Source of the DNA: Bradyrhizobium archetypum
GTDB lineage: Bacteria > Pseudomonadota > Alphaproteobacteria > Rhizobiales > Xanthobacteraceae
Length of the DNA: 64,000 nucleotides
Assembly (NCBI RefSeq): GCF_013114835.1
Contig: NZ_JAAVLW010000003.1
Coordinates: 682,001-746,000 of the forward strand
Direction: 5' to 3'
Position 1 is the stretch's first letter; every line of letters starts with the position of its first letter. Shown piece after piece: positions 37,807 through 45,236 of the stretch. Below the pieces are notes generated by a model. The model was not told the origin of the DNA and searched no databases. It saw only the letters and a program-made list of their open reading frames with translations. A program made the translations under genes and the position numbers.

Positions 37807-38658
37807 TCACGACTTAACCGCGCCCGCCGTCAGCCCACCCACCATGTAGCGCTTGAACGCGTAGTAGATCGCGGCCGGCGGCAGCGCATAGATGAAGCCG
37901 GTGGTCATCAGCAATTCCCACGGCGAGTCGTCGGCGGCGAGGAAGTTGCCGAGCGCGACGGGAAGCGTGATCTCGGTGTCCTTGGAGAGCAGCAGGAACG
38001 CGTAGAGATATTCGTTCCAGGCGAGCAGGATCGCGTAGGTGCCGATCGCGACCAGCGAGGGCATCATCAAGGGCACGTAGACCAGGCGGAACAGTTGCAG
38101 CGTGGTGGCGCCGTCCATCGTGGCGGCTTCATCGAGCTCGACCGGTAGCTTGTCGGAGGCCTGCTTCAAGACCCAGATCGCGTAAGGGGAAGCGATCGTC
38201 ACCATCGCCAGAATCAGCGACCAATGATTGTTGAGGAGACCGTAGTTGCCCATGGTGCGATACATCGGCACGGCAAGGAACGCCGCCGGGATGAAATAGG
38301 TGAACAGCGCCAGATTCATCACCCAGCGGCCGCCGGGGACACGCAGCCGCGAGATCGAGAACGCGGCGGCGGTCGCGATCACTAGCGTCAGCGCGCCGGC
38401 GGAAAGCGCGATCACCACCGAATTGAAGAACTGGATCCAGAAATCGCGCAGGAAATAGTGCTCCTGGTAGAACACGATCTTGAAATTGTTCAGCGTCGGA
38501 TGTGCGGGCCACAGCTTGCCTGAGAACGCGTCCTCCTTCGGCGAGATCGCGAACAGGAACATGTGGTAGATCGGCACCAGCGTCCAGATCAGCACGGGAA
38601 TGCCAATCAGAAGCAGCTTGGCCTCGTTGCCGATTTCTCTCAGGGAAGGCAGCTTCAT
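37807..38658 (-). CDS. Carbohydrate-type ABC permease (MalG-like)
   Basis: A 283-residue permease with six predicted helices and the EAA loop ELDEAATMDGATTLQLFRLVYVPLM. It begins with LLLIGIPVLIWTLVPIYHMF and ends LPPAAIYYAFKRYMVGGLTAG, typical of CUT1-group sugar transporters. ATG 38658 overlaps the stop of the upstream permease by 4 bases. No ATPase gene follows in the operon. Confidence 0.92.
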   Translation of the reverse strand: MKLPSLREIGNEAKLLLIGIPVLIWTLVPIYHMFLFAISPKEDAFSGKLWPAHPTLNNFKIVFYQEHYFLRDFWIQFFNSVVIALSAGALTLVIATAAAFSISRLRVPGGRWVMNLALFTYFIPAAFLAVPMYRTMGNYGLLNNHWSLILAMVTIASPYAIWVLKQASDKLPVELDEAATMDGATTLQLFRLVYVPLMMPSLVAIGTYAILLAWNEYLYAFLLLSKDTEITLPVALGNFLAADDSPWELLMTTGFIYALPPAAIYYAFKRYMVGGLTAGAVKS

Positions 38659-39527
38659 CGCGACAACCGTTTCATCATGAAATAGACCAGCGGCAGCACG
38701 AACGGCAGCGCGCAGACGATGGACGCCATTGCCAGCGAGAGCTGGTCGAGCCGGAGGTAGCGGATGCCGAGCGTGGCCAGCACGTGGGTGAGGTCGGCGG
38801 GGCCGCCGCCGGTGAGCAGGTAGACGCTGTTGAAGTCGCCGAGCGTCCAGATCATCGAGAGCAACGTGCACGTGACGTAGAGCGTCTGCATCGACGGCCA
38901 GGTGATGTAACGGAATTTCTGCGACCAGCTCGCGCCATCGACTTCGGCCGCTTCATAGAGGTCGTGCGAGATCGCAAGCCGCCCGGTCAGCAGGATCAGC
39001 GTCCAGAACGGCAGCGATTTCCAGATGTGCACGCCGATCGCCATGCCGAGCGCCACGGTGGGATCGTTCAGCCAGTTCGGGCCGTCCTCGGCGGTGAACT
39101 TGAAGATCAGCTGGTTGATCACGCCCCATTCGGGATTGAGCATGAAGCGCACCGAGAGAATGGTCGGAATCGACGGCACCGCCCAGGGCAGGATGAACAG
39201 CACCGACAGCCATTTGATCCAGCTGCGTTGCTGGGCGAAGAAGCCGGACAGGAACAGCGCGATCGCCATTTTGACGTTGATGCCGACCAACAGGAAGATC
39301 AGCGTGTTGACGGCGGCGCGCGCGAAGATCGGATCGTGATAAAGCGCGACATAGCTCGCCGGATGCCGTGCCAGCCACAGGCCATAGCCCACGGGGTAGA
39401 CCACGAAGGCTAGGAACACGAGCAGATAGGGCGCGAGCAGCAGAACGCCCCAGACCTGCGGCGTCGTCAGCCGGGCTGATAGCGGCCGGCTTGGGATCGC
39501 GTGATCGCCCGAAAGCGTGATTGCCAT
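38655..39527 (-). CDS. Carbohydrate-type ABC permease (MalF-like)
   Basis: A 290-residue permease with six predicted helices. The EAA loop is DLYEAAEVDGASWSQKFRYITWPSM. FNSVYLLTGGGPADLTHVLA is diagnostic of the CUT1 MalF-type subunit. It is separated from the binding-protein gene by about 200 bases of structured repeat and is coupled to the MalG-like gene by a 4-base overlap. Confidence 0.92.
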   Translation of the reverse strand: MAITLSGDHAIPSRPLSARLTTPQVWGVLLLAPYLLVFLAFVVYPVGYGLWLARHPASYVALYHDPIFARAAVNTLIFLLVGINVKMAIALFLSGFFAQQRSWIKWLSVLFILPWAVPSIPTILSVRFMLNPEWGVINQLIFKFTAEDGPNWLNDPTVALGMAIGVHIWKSLPFWTLILLTGRLAISHDLYEAAEVDGASWSQKFRYITWPSMQTLYVTCTLLSMIWTLGDFNSVYLLTGGGPADLTHVLATLGIRYLRLDQLSLAMASIVCALPFVLPLVYFMMKRLSR

Positions 39528-39611
39528 AGTTGTCCGTACTTACAAAAGTGAGGCCGGCCGCAAGCTGCGGCCCCTGTGTCGTTAACCTCCCCCCGCTTGC
39601 TGGGAAAGGTC

Positions 39612-39717
39612 GGATTGCAAAGCAATCCGGGTGAGGGGGTACAGGACTTTCCACGAGCCTCACTCGTGGAGGGAGCCCCTCACCCCGACCCTCTCCCCGC
39701 GAAGGGCGGGGAGAGGG
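39612..39717. repeat. Multi-hairpin repeat between binding-protein and permease genes
   Basis: Nested hairpins: GGATTGC-aaa-GCAATCC (39612-39628), GGGTGAGGGG (39629-39638) paired with CCCCTCACCC (39676-39685), CCACGAG-cctca-CTCGTGG (39651-39669), and CCCTCTCCCCGC-gaagg-GCGGGGAGAGGG (39689-39717). It is non-coding and lies just after the binding-protein stop on the minus strand. Structures at this place commonly protect the upstream message, giving more binding protein than permease. Confidence 0.82.
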
Positions 39718-39728
39718 AGAGGACAGGA

Positions 39729-41114
39729 CTAACCCGCGACCTGCTTGATGCGGGCGATCAGCTCGTCGACGGCCTTGTCGACCGGCACCTTCTCGCTCAC
39801 CACGCGGTTCATCGCCTTGGCCCAGACGTTCTCGTTGTTCAAGATCGTGAACTTCCAGTTCTTGGTGAAGTCGAACGGCGTGGTGCCACCGGTGAACTGA
39901 TTGTACACCGCCTTGCGATGCCGGTCAGCCTGCCAGAACGGGCTCTGCTGGCTGGCCGTCGTTACCGGGAACCAGCGGCCGAGCGCGCCCTCGATATAGG
40001 GCCGCACGTTCTCTTCCTGCAGCAGGAACTTGATGAACTCCTTGCCTTCCGCCTTGTTCTTGGCGGAGGTGAAGATCAGCCCGGTCTTGACGTCGGAGCG
40101 GTACTTGATCGGCGTGCCGTCCGGCTTGTTGGGGAACGAGGCGGTGATGATGGTCTCGTCATAGTTCTTCTTGCCGAGTGCCCGCTGTTCCGGCGTCAGC
40201 GCCGGATTGTTGGCGTCGTCAAGCCATTTCGCCGCGATCGAGATCGTGAAGTTGTGCGTCATCACGATCGTCTTGTTGTGGAAGGCGACGTTGTTGTCCG
40301 GATCCTTCCAGGTGGTGGAGGAGGGCGGCGTGCAGCCCTTGATGTAGGTGTCGGTATAATCCTTCATCGCCTTGATCAGGTTTTCCCGCACCTTGGGATC
40401 GTCGACCAGCAGCTTGCCGTCGTCATCGACCAGCTTGACATTGTGGGCGTCCATGAAGGTGTAGAACGACTGGAAACTGTCGGTGGATTCTACGCCCATC
40501 GGCTGGCCGACGGCATAGACGCGCTGGCCTGTCGCCTTGCGCGCCGCCGGCTGCACCTTGTCGCACCAGAACGACCAGTAGTCTTCCCACTTGGTCGGGA
40601 TGTCGCTCTGCTTGAAGCCGGCCTGCTCCAGCATGTCCTGCCAGATCTGGACGTGCATGCTCTGCTGCTTCAGCGGGAAGCCGTAATAGCCCTTCTTCTT
40701 GGTGACGTCGTTGTAGAGATAGGTGGTCTCCAGCGTGTTCGGCGCGAATGCGGACTTCATCGGCAGCAGGATGTCGCCGAGATCCTCGAGCTTGCCTTCA
40801 TAGGCCCATTTGCCCTGCGCCTGCACGTCATAGCTGTCGGAATAGGCGACATCGGGCACCGTGCCGGAATCCAGCGCGGCCACCGTCTTCGGGATCATGT
40901 CCTGAATGGCGTATTGCGACAGTTCGACCTTGATGCCGGTCTTGGCCTCGAATTTCTTGATCGCCTCTAAGAGCGCGTCGTCCTCGGACTTGTAAAAACC
41001 CTTGCCGAACCAGACCGTGATGGTCTTCTGCTGGGCAAGCGCGGGCGCCGTGGCATAAAACAGCCCGACGGCAGCGACCGCGAGCGAAAACGAGCTTAGT
41101 CTCCTGGATATCAC
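39729..41114 (-). CDS. ABC transporter substrate-binding protein, sugar type (family 1)
   Basis: A 461-residue periplasmic protein. The signal peptide (SLAVAAVGLFYATAPALAQ) is followed by KTITVWFGKGFYKSED and a two-lobe family 1 binding-protein sequence. Segments such as DVAYSDSYDVQAQGKW and FPLKQQSMHVQIW line the cleft. The ligand is unknown; the permeases point to an oligosaccharide or polyol. The start is GTG 41114 with AGGGAG 6 bases upstream. It is the first gene of the operon. Triple direct repeats lie 153-193 bases upstream. Confidence 0.92.
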   Translation of the reverse strand: MISRRLSSFSLAVAAVGLFYATAPALAQQKTITVWFGKGFYKSEDDALLEAIKKFEAKTGIKVELSQYAIQDMIPKTVAALDSGTVPDVAYSDSYDVQAQGKWAYEGKLEDLGDILLPMKSAFAPNTLETTYLYNDVTKKKGYYGFPLKQQSMHVQIWQDMLEQAGFKQSDIPTKWEDYWSFWCDKVQPAARKATGQRVYAVGQPMGVESTDSFQSFYTFMDAHNVKLVDDDGKLLVDDPKVRENLIKAMKDYTDTYIKGCTPPSSTTWKDPDNNVAFHNKTIVMTHNFTISIAAKWLDDANNPALTPEQRALGKKNYDETIITASFPNKPDGTPIKYRSDVKTGLIFTSAKNKAEGKEFIKFLLQEENVRPYIEGALGRWFPVTTASQQSPFWQADRHRKAVYNQFTGGTTPFDFTKNWKFTILNNENVWAKAMNRVVSEKVPVDKAVDELIARIKQVAG

Positions 41115-41266
41115 GTTGTTCTCCCTGAAAACGCCGGGTTTTTAACCGGTTGGATAAAAGATAGCGCAACCATTCGGCGTTATCTAGATGGGCCGGTGCA
41201 GAACTTCAGTAGGGGGACATTCGGGGCGCAAATGCGGCAAAAGACGGCCGGATCGGTTGAGAGCGT

Positions 41267-41307
41267 TTTGGTTCAACCATTTTGGTTCAATCATTTGGTT
41301 GAACCAT
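41267..41307 (-). promoter_or_regulatory. Three tandem 14-bp repeats, candidate operator of the sugar ABC operon
   Basis: On the plus strand the units read TTTGGTTCAACCAT (41267-41280), TTTGGTTCAATCAT (41281-41294) and TTTGGTTGAACCAT (41294-41307). Units 1 and 3 differ by one central base, which makes GGTTCAACC and GGTTGAACC reverse complements of each other. The array is upstream of the GTG start at 41114 and in no coding sequence. A further related half-site (GGTTGCGC on the minus strand) lies nearer the gene. Confidence 0.5.
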
Positions 41308-41346
41308 TGCATCTCGGAGCCGATCCGGGCTTCTACGCCACGCATT

Positions 41347-41823
41347 TCATAAAAACCCGATCTGCGGCTTCGCGATCATCAGCCACAATATCACGGCGAC
41401 CGCCGTGAATGCCGGGATGCCGAAGGCAAACCACAGCCAAAAGATCCGGTGGTATTGCTTCGGCAGCGGCGTGCCTTCTGCCGCCGCGATGGTGGCGAGC
41501 TCCTGCAGGCGAATTTGCATCCAGACAACCGGCAGCCACAGCGCGCCGGTAATGATGTACAGCACGATCGACCAGAACACCCAGCCGTCCCAGAGGGAAT
41601 AGCCGACGTCCCAAACCAGCAGCGCGCCGGTGATCGGTTGTACGACGACAGCGGTCGCCGTGAAAATGAAGTCGGCAATCACGACAATGCGGGCGACGGC
41701 TGCGATTACGGCCGGCTTGCCGTCGAGGTGGGCCATCAGCATGAAGAAGGCGATGCCCGCACCGGTGCCGAGCAGCACGGCGGCGCCGACGACATGAAGA
41801 TACTTGAGCACGAGATACAGCAT
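41347..41823 (-). CDS. DUF2269 family membrane protein
   Basis: A 158-residue protein with four predicted membrane helices, starting YLVLKYLHVVGAAVLLGTG. The conserved histidine (LKYLHVVG) and TGALL-type loop are characteristic of DUF2269, thought to be related to copper-resistance or heme membrane proteins, but with no proven role. Its start shares one base with the stop of the upstream gene (TAATG), so the two are tightly coupled. Confidence 0.85.
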   Translation of the reverse strand: MLYLVLKYLHVVGAAVLLGTGAGIAFFMLMAHLDGKPAVIAAVARIVVIADFIFTATAVVVQPITGALLVWDVGYSLWDGWVFWSIVLYIITGALWLPVVWMQIRLQELATIAAAEGTPLPKQYHRIFWLWFAFGIPAFTAVAVILWLMIAKPQIGFL

Positions 41824-43100
41824 TATCGATCTTCAAGCACGGCGAGCGCTGCGAAATGCAGCACGATGATCGGCCAGATCTTCAGCATCGGGCCCAGCGG
41901 ATCGGCCCAGAGCCGCGGCACGAGGATGGTGCCGATGATCGCGTAGATGAAGGAAATGGCAATAGCCGCATAAAGACCGTAGCGGCTGGTCGGCCTATAG
42001 GCGATCGCAACGCCGATGACCAGGTCGGACAATGCACCGGCGATGACCGTGAGTGCGGCAGCCGTTCCTTCCACGCCGCCTTCGCCCATCAGACCCATGC
42101 CATAGCCCCAGCCGGGCCCCAGCGAGATAAGCCCCGTCGAGATCCAGAACAGGGACAAGACCACAAAGATCACAGGCTTGACCAGGTACATGCCGGCAAA
42201 CCAGCGTTCTTGCACGGAAGCCGGTTCAGCGGCGAAGAATTCCGGAAGGCTTTTGGGGTGAAGTCCAAGCCGCTGCATGTCTTTCAGATCGCCTGTGGCG
42301 CCGCGCACCATCTCCCGCGCGGCGGTGCTTCGCACCGGCGGCCGCCAGCCGAGATACGAAATCATGTCGCCGAACTTGTACGTGAGGCTGGAAGCGAAGG
42401 ACGGCAAACGAATCTCGTGCGCCGGTGGCCAGCGATACCAGCGCCGGATGAGTGCAATAACCTCGTGAAACGAATAGCGATGCGGTCCGGCCAGTTCGAC
42501 AATCTGTCGTGCAGGCGCGGCTGGTTCAAGAAAATGCTCGACGGTCCGCACGACGTCCTCGAGCAGGACGATCTGAAGCTCTCCCGTGTTCGGCATCACC
42601 GGAAGGGCGGGAAGCGCCGCCAAGCCTCTCATCAGCGCGCTGGCGCCATAGGCGGCGCGGCCGATCACCACCGACGGCCGCAAGATGACCCAGTCGAGAT
42701 TGCGCTCCATCAGCGCCCTGTCGCCGGCCAGTTTCGATCGGGAAAAATCGCTCGGGGTTTCGCGGTCAACGCCAATGGCGGAGAAGTGGATGACGCGACG
42801 GATCTGGAGCTGCTCGCAAGCGGCAAAGAGATTCGCGATGCCGTGGTGATGGACCATCGAGGTCGAATCGCCGGGGCTGTCCTGAAGCACCCCTGCGCAA
42901 TTGACCACCGCCTCGACGCCATCGAGATGCGGCAACCAGTAGGCGGGCGACGTCGCTGCGGAGATATCGACCCTATCCGCGCGGGCGCTCCGATGGCCGC
43001 CGCTCCTGCTCATCGAAATGACCGAATGACCGCGCGAGGCGAGGTGTGCCACGATGGCGGATCCGATCAGTCCCGTTCCTCCCAGAACCGCAATTTTCAT
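41823..43100 (-). CDS. NAD(P)-binding SDR-like domain fused to a DoxX-like membrane domain
   Basis: A 425-residue two-part protein. The N-terminal 300 residues are an atypical short-chain dehydrogenase/NmrA-like fold (KIAVLGGTGLIGSAIVAHLA, with NCAGVLQD and ILRPSVVIGR). The last 120 residues contain four membrane helices of the DoxX-like type (FVVLSLFWISTGLISLG). Such fusions are known in proteobacteria. The reaction is unknown; binding of a nicotinamide cofactor at the membrane is likely. GGAG lies 6 bases before ATG 43100. It is cotranscribed with the DUF2269 gene. Confidence 0.88.
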   Translation of the reverse strand: MKIAVLGGTGLIGSAIVAHLASRGHSVISMSRSGGHRSARADRVDISAATSPAYWLPHLDGVEAVVNCAGVLQDSPGDSTSMVHHHGIANLFAACEQLQIRRVIHFSAIGVDRETPSDFSRSKLAGDRALMERNLDWVILRPSVVIGRAAYGASALMRGLAALPALPVMPNTGELQIVLLEDVVRTVEHFLEPAAPARQIVELAGPHRYSFHEVIALIRRWYRWPPAHEIRLPSFASSLTYKFGDMISYLGWRPPVRSTAAREMVRGATGDLKDMQRLGLHPKSLPEFFAAEPASVQERWFAGMYLVKPVIFVVLSLFWISTGLISLGPGWGYGMGLMGEGGVEGTAAALTVIAGALSDLVIGVAIAYRPTSRYGLYAAIAISFIYAIIGTILVPRLWADPLGPMLKIWPIIVLHFAALAVLEDR

Positions 43101-43267
43101 GGCCGGCTCCGCATTGAGAAGTCGGGCCTGCCGCGGCGAACGAAGCCGCCAACGAATTTCCAAGGAAGCGATGCAGGCGGCGCGGCCGCCAACAGCAATC
43201 CGCCGACTATTTCGGCCGCGTCGGAATGAGACATCGGCGTCCCTCTGGTCAAGCGGTCGTCGTCCGC

Positions 43268-43429
43268 TTACAGCGTATCGGGGGTGCGGACGGGCGACGA
43301 CTTGTCCTCATTGCGCAGCTCTTGCTCCGCCAGGCGCCAGAATTCGTCCTCTTTGCCTTCGGGCCTGCCGTTGCGCTCCCAGAGTTCATAGGCGCGCTTC
43401 TTGATTTCCTGTTCGGTTGGCTCGGTCAT
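43268..43429 (-). CDS. DUF2934 small protein
   Basis: A 53-residue protein starting MTEPTEQEIKKRAYELWERN with the DUF2934 signature (RAYELWE...GRPEGKEDEFWRLAEQEL). A perfect AGGAGG lies 4-5 bases before the ATG. The function of the family is unknown; members are numerous in rhizobia. Confidence 0.85.
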   Translation of the reverse strand: MTEPTEQEIKKRAYELWERNGRPEGKEDEFWRLAEQELRNEDKSSPVRTPDTL

Positions 43430-43636
43430 CGAGGCCTCCTCCATCATTCCCTCTGGTAGCCGTCGCGAGGCACGGCATGACGGCTTTCCTTTCCGGGATA
43501 AGCACGCAGCGAAGAGCAAGGTTCCTGGGTGAACCGGACCTGGGTCTTTTTGGTTCGAAGGTGGCGCGCGCGCTCGAATTGGGCCGTGGCAGCGCTCCGG
43601 TTTTCCCAACACCCTGGCCGGGGACGGGCAGCCCAT

Positions 43637-43816
43637 TCAGACCGAATTCGCGAGCTCGATCTCCGCCCTCAGCGCTGCGATGCGCCGCTCCGCTTCCCGT
43701 GCCGTTAGGTTCTTCGCGAACAGCTTTGGCTGATAGGCCTCGGCGCTGAGGCTGCGGAGCATTGCCGATTGGCGGGGCGTCATCGGCGCGTCCGCCTGGT
43801 CGGGGAGGCGGGACAT
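43637..43816 (-). CDS. DUF3072 small protein
   Basis: A 59-residue protein, MSRLPDQADAPMTPRQSAML at the start, then LTAREAERRIAALRAEIELA. The PMTPRQ...L...A...LTAREAERRI pattern matches DUF3072. The gene begins at an ATG at 43816 with TGGAG 9 bases upstream and ends with TGA at 43637. No function is known. It is on the same strand as the DUF2934 gene, 207 bases upstream of it. Confidence 0.8.
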   Translation of the reverse strand: MSRLPDQADAPMTPRQSAMLRSLSAEAYQPKLFAKNLTAREAERRIAALRAEIELANSV

Positions 43817-43914
43817 GCGGGGGGACTCCAGGAATTTCTAATTGGAGGTGGATTCTTAACTTGAAATTTGTTCTTTATTTGTTCTTATAGGGTTCTACAC
43901 CGGCGAGGTGACCT

Positions 43915-44199
43915 ATGGACAATAAACTTAATGAAATTCGACGAAAAATCAGACTTTTACGGGAAAAGATGCTGAGCGCGGAGGATAACATTCGCAAACA
44001 GGTCAACCGGGATGAGGACTGTTCGGAAGCCGCCACGCATTTGATGGCCATGCGCGCGACCATGCTCGGCCTGATCGGCGAGCGGAACAGGCTGGGCGGC
44101 GAAGAACGCCTGCTCAATGTCGATGAGCGGCTGAAGCTGGACGTCCGCGCCGCCAGCAGGAAGCCCCCGGCGGGGGCGCCTGAGCGCCGTGAGCGATGA
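43915..44199 (+). CDS. Small helical protein, unknown function
   Basis: A 94-residue charged coiled-coil protein: KLNEIRRKIRLLREKMLSAE, then DEDCSEAATHLMAMRATMLG. The first 60 bases are AT-rich compared with neighbours, which sets this gene apart. An AGGTGACCT ribosome-like sequence precedes the ATG. It overlaps the next small gene by 11 bases. I do not recognise a family. Confidence 0.68.
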   Translation: MDNKLNEIRRKIRLLREKMLSAEDNIRKQVNRDEDCSEAATHLMAMRATMLGLIGERNRLGGEERLLNVDERLKLDVRAASRKPPAGAPERRER

Positions 44200-44401
44200 C
44201 CCGATTCAAGCCCTGCGCCGTCGGATTGCCGAACTGGACCAGCTTGCGCGTCGGCTCGATCAATCCGGCCTGGATAACGCGCGGGCGCAGCTCCTGCTCG
44301 CGCGCAAGCGGGCGGAGCTGGAAGATTTCATCAACAGAGGCCAGCGATGTCAGGACCGCTCAGATGGTACGACCACAACGCGGATAACCCGCCATGGCTG
44401 A
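44189..44401 (+). CDS. Small helical protein, unknown function
   Basis: A 70-residue protein from a GTG start, with a helical body (PIQALRRRIAELDQLARRLD, then ARAQLLLARKRAELEDFINR). It overlaps the preceding and following frames by 11 and 55 bases, so translation is probably coupled. The last 20 residues are within the overlap and low in information. No family is recognised. Confidence 0.55.
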   Translation: MSDDPIQALRRRIAELDQLARRLDQSGLDNARAQLLLARKRAELEDFINRGQRCQDRSDGTTTTRITRHG

Positions 44402-44574
44402 AAGCGTTGGCGGAGGTCCGGATCAGGGCGACGCGGGAAGGGTGGTGCCATGCCCATGTCCAGGCGATCATCGTTGCGATCGATCAATATGCCGAGGCGG
44501 CGCTGGGCAATCGGGACTACTTCCTCAACAAGCCACATAGCATCGGTGAGCGCCGCAACAACAATATTCCCTGA
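44347..44574 (+). CDS. Small conserved protein, unknown function
   Basis: A 75-residue protein starting MSGPLRWYDHNADNPPWLKA, followed by a regular helix (EVRIRATREGWCHAHVQAII) and AIDQYAEAALGNRDYF. The dense aromatic and charged pattern looks like real protein. A GAGG-containing stretch (CAGAGGCCAGCG) precedes the ATG. It closes the three-gene run from 43915. Confidence 0.7.
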   Translation: MSGPLRWYDHNADNPPWLKALAEVRIRATREGWCHAHVQAIIVAIDQYAEAALGNRDYFLNKPHSIGERRNNNIP

Positions 44575-44619
44575 AGATCGCTTTCGATGGAATTGAGCTA
44601 ATGGCTTCGACGAGGTTGA

Positions 44620-45093
44620 ATGTTTGAACGATACGGCTACAGAGCGGCGCTTTACCTCGTAGCTTTGATCGCTGCCGTGAATTGCAGCCTCTTCATTTAT
44701 TCGCAGTGGTATTTGCCGCTTTAGCGATGGTCTCGCAATTCACGCCGTGGCTGCGCTGGTCATCTTGCTGGGCCTTTGGCTGTTCAGCAAATTGCGCGGT
44801 ACGCAGGTGCAATATTTTATTTTCTTTCTGCCGGATCTGTCGCCTTTGCATTTCGGAACTTTGCGGGCGCGGTCCATGCCGACGCCATTTGGGGCGCGAC
44901 AATAGGAGTTCTGAGTCAGGCTGCCGCATTGATTCTCGTTTTTTCAGGACCGTTCGCACGAGAATTTGCGGCTGAGCGGGAAAAGCGACCTGCGTATAAG
45001 AAGTATCTTCTTAACGCGTTCACCGTCGTGATTGTCATGGCGGCTGGAGCGGCGACGCTAATCGATATCGTAGCTTTGTTTTCCAGCAAGTAG
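44620..45093 (+). pseudogene. Small membrane protein split by frameshifts
   Basis: Frame 1 from the ATG at 44620 encodes one membrane helix (YLVALIAAVNCSLFIYSQW) and ends at TAG 44722-44724. The next helix (VAALVILLGLWLFSKLRG) is in a second frame, and the remaining 100 residues, with helices at GAIFYFLSAGSVAFAF and TIGVLSQAAALILVF, return to the first frame up to 45093. Two compensating indels would explain this, whether real mutations or sequencing errors. The intact end (from an in-frame ATG at 44776) may still be translated. Lower GC here also differs from its neighbours. Confidence 0.5.
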
Positions 45094-45236
45094 ACCGCAG
45101 GAGCGCAGCGATATGCGGGACGGTGATCCCGGACGTCGCGAGCCTGTCATCGGCTGCGCATTCGCGCGACCCGCTGGCTCATTCGGGCTGTGCCTGTTGG
45201 CTGACCCTGTTCACGTCGGCTTCGATAGTGCCAGGC

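Noticed and set aside
39576..40970. 464-residue plus-strand frame opposite the sugar-binding-protein gene
   Set aside because: Composition is dominated by Leu, Arg, His and Asp from the complementary strand; the minus-strand gene has signal peptide and family motifs.
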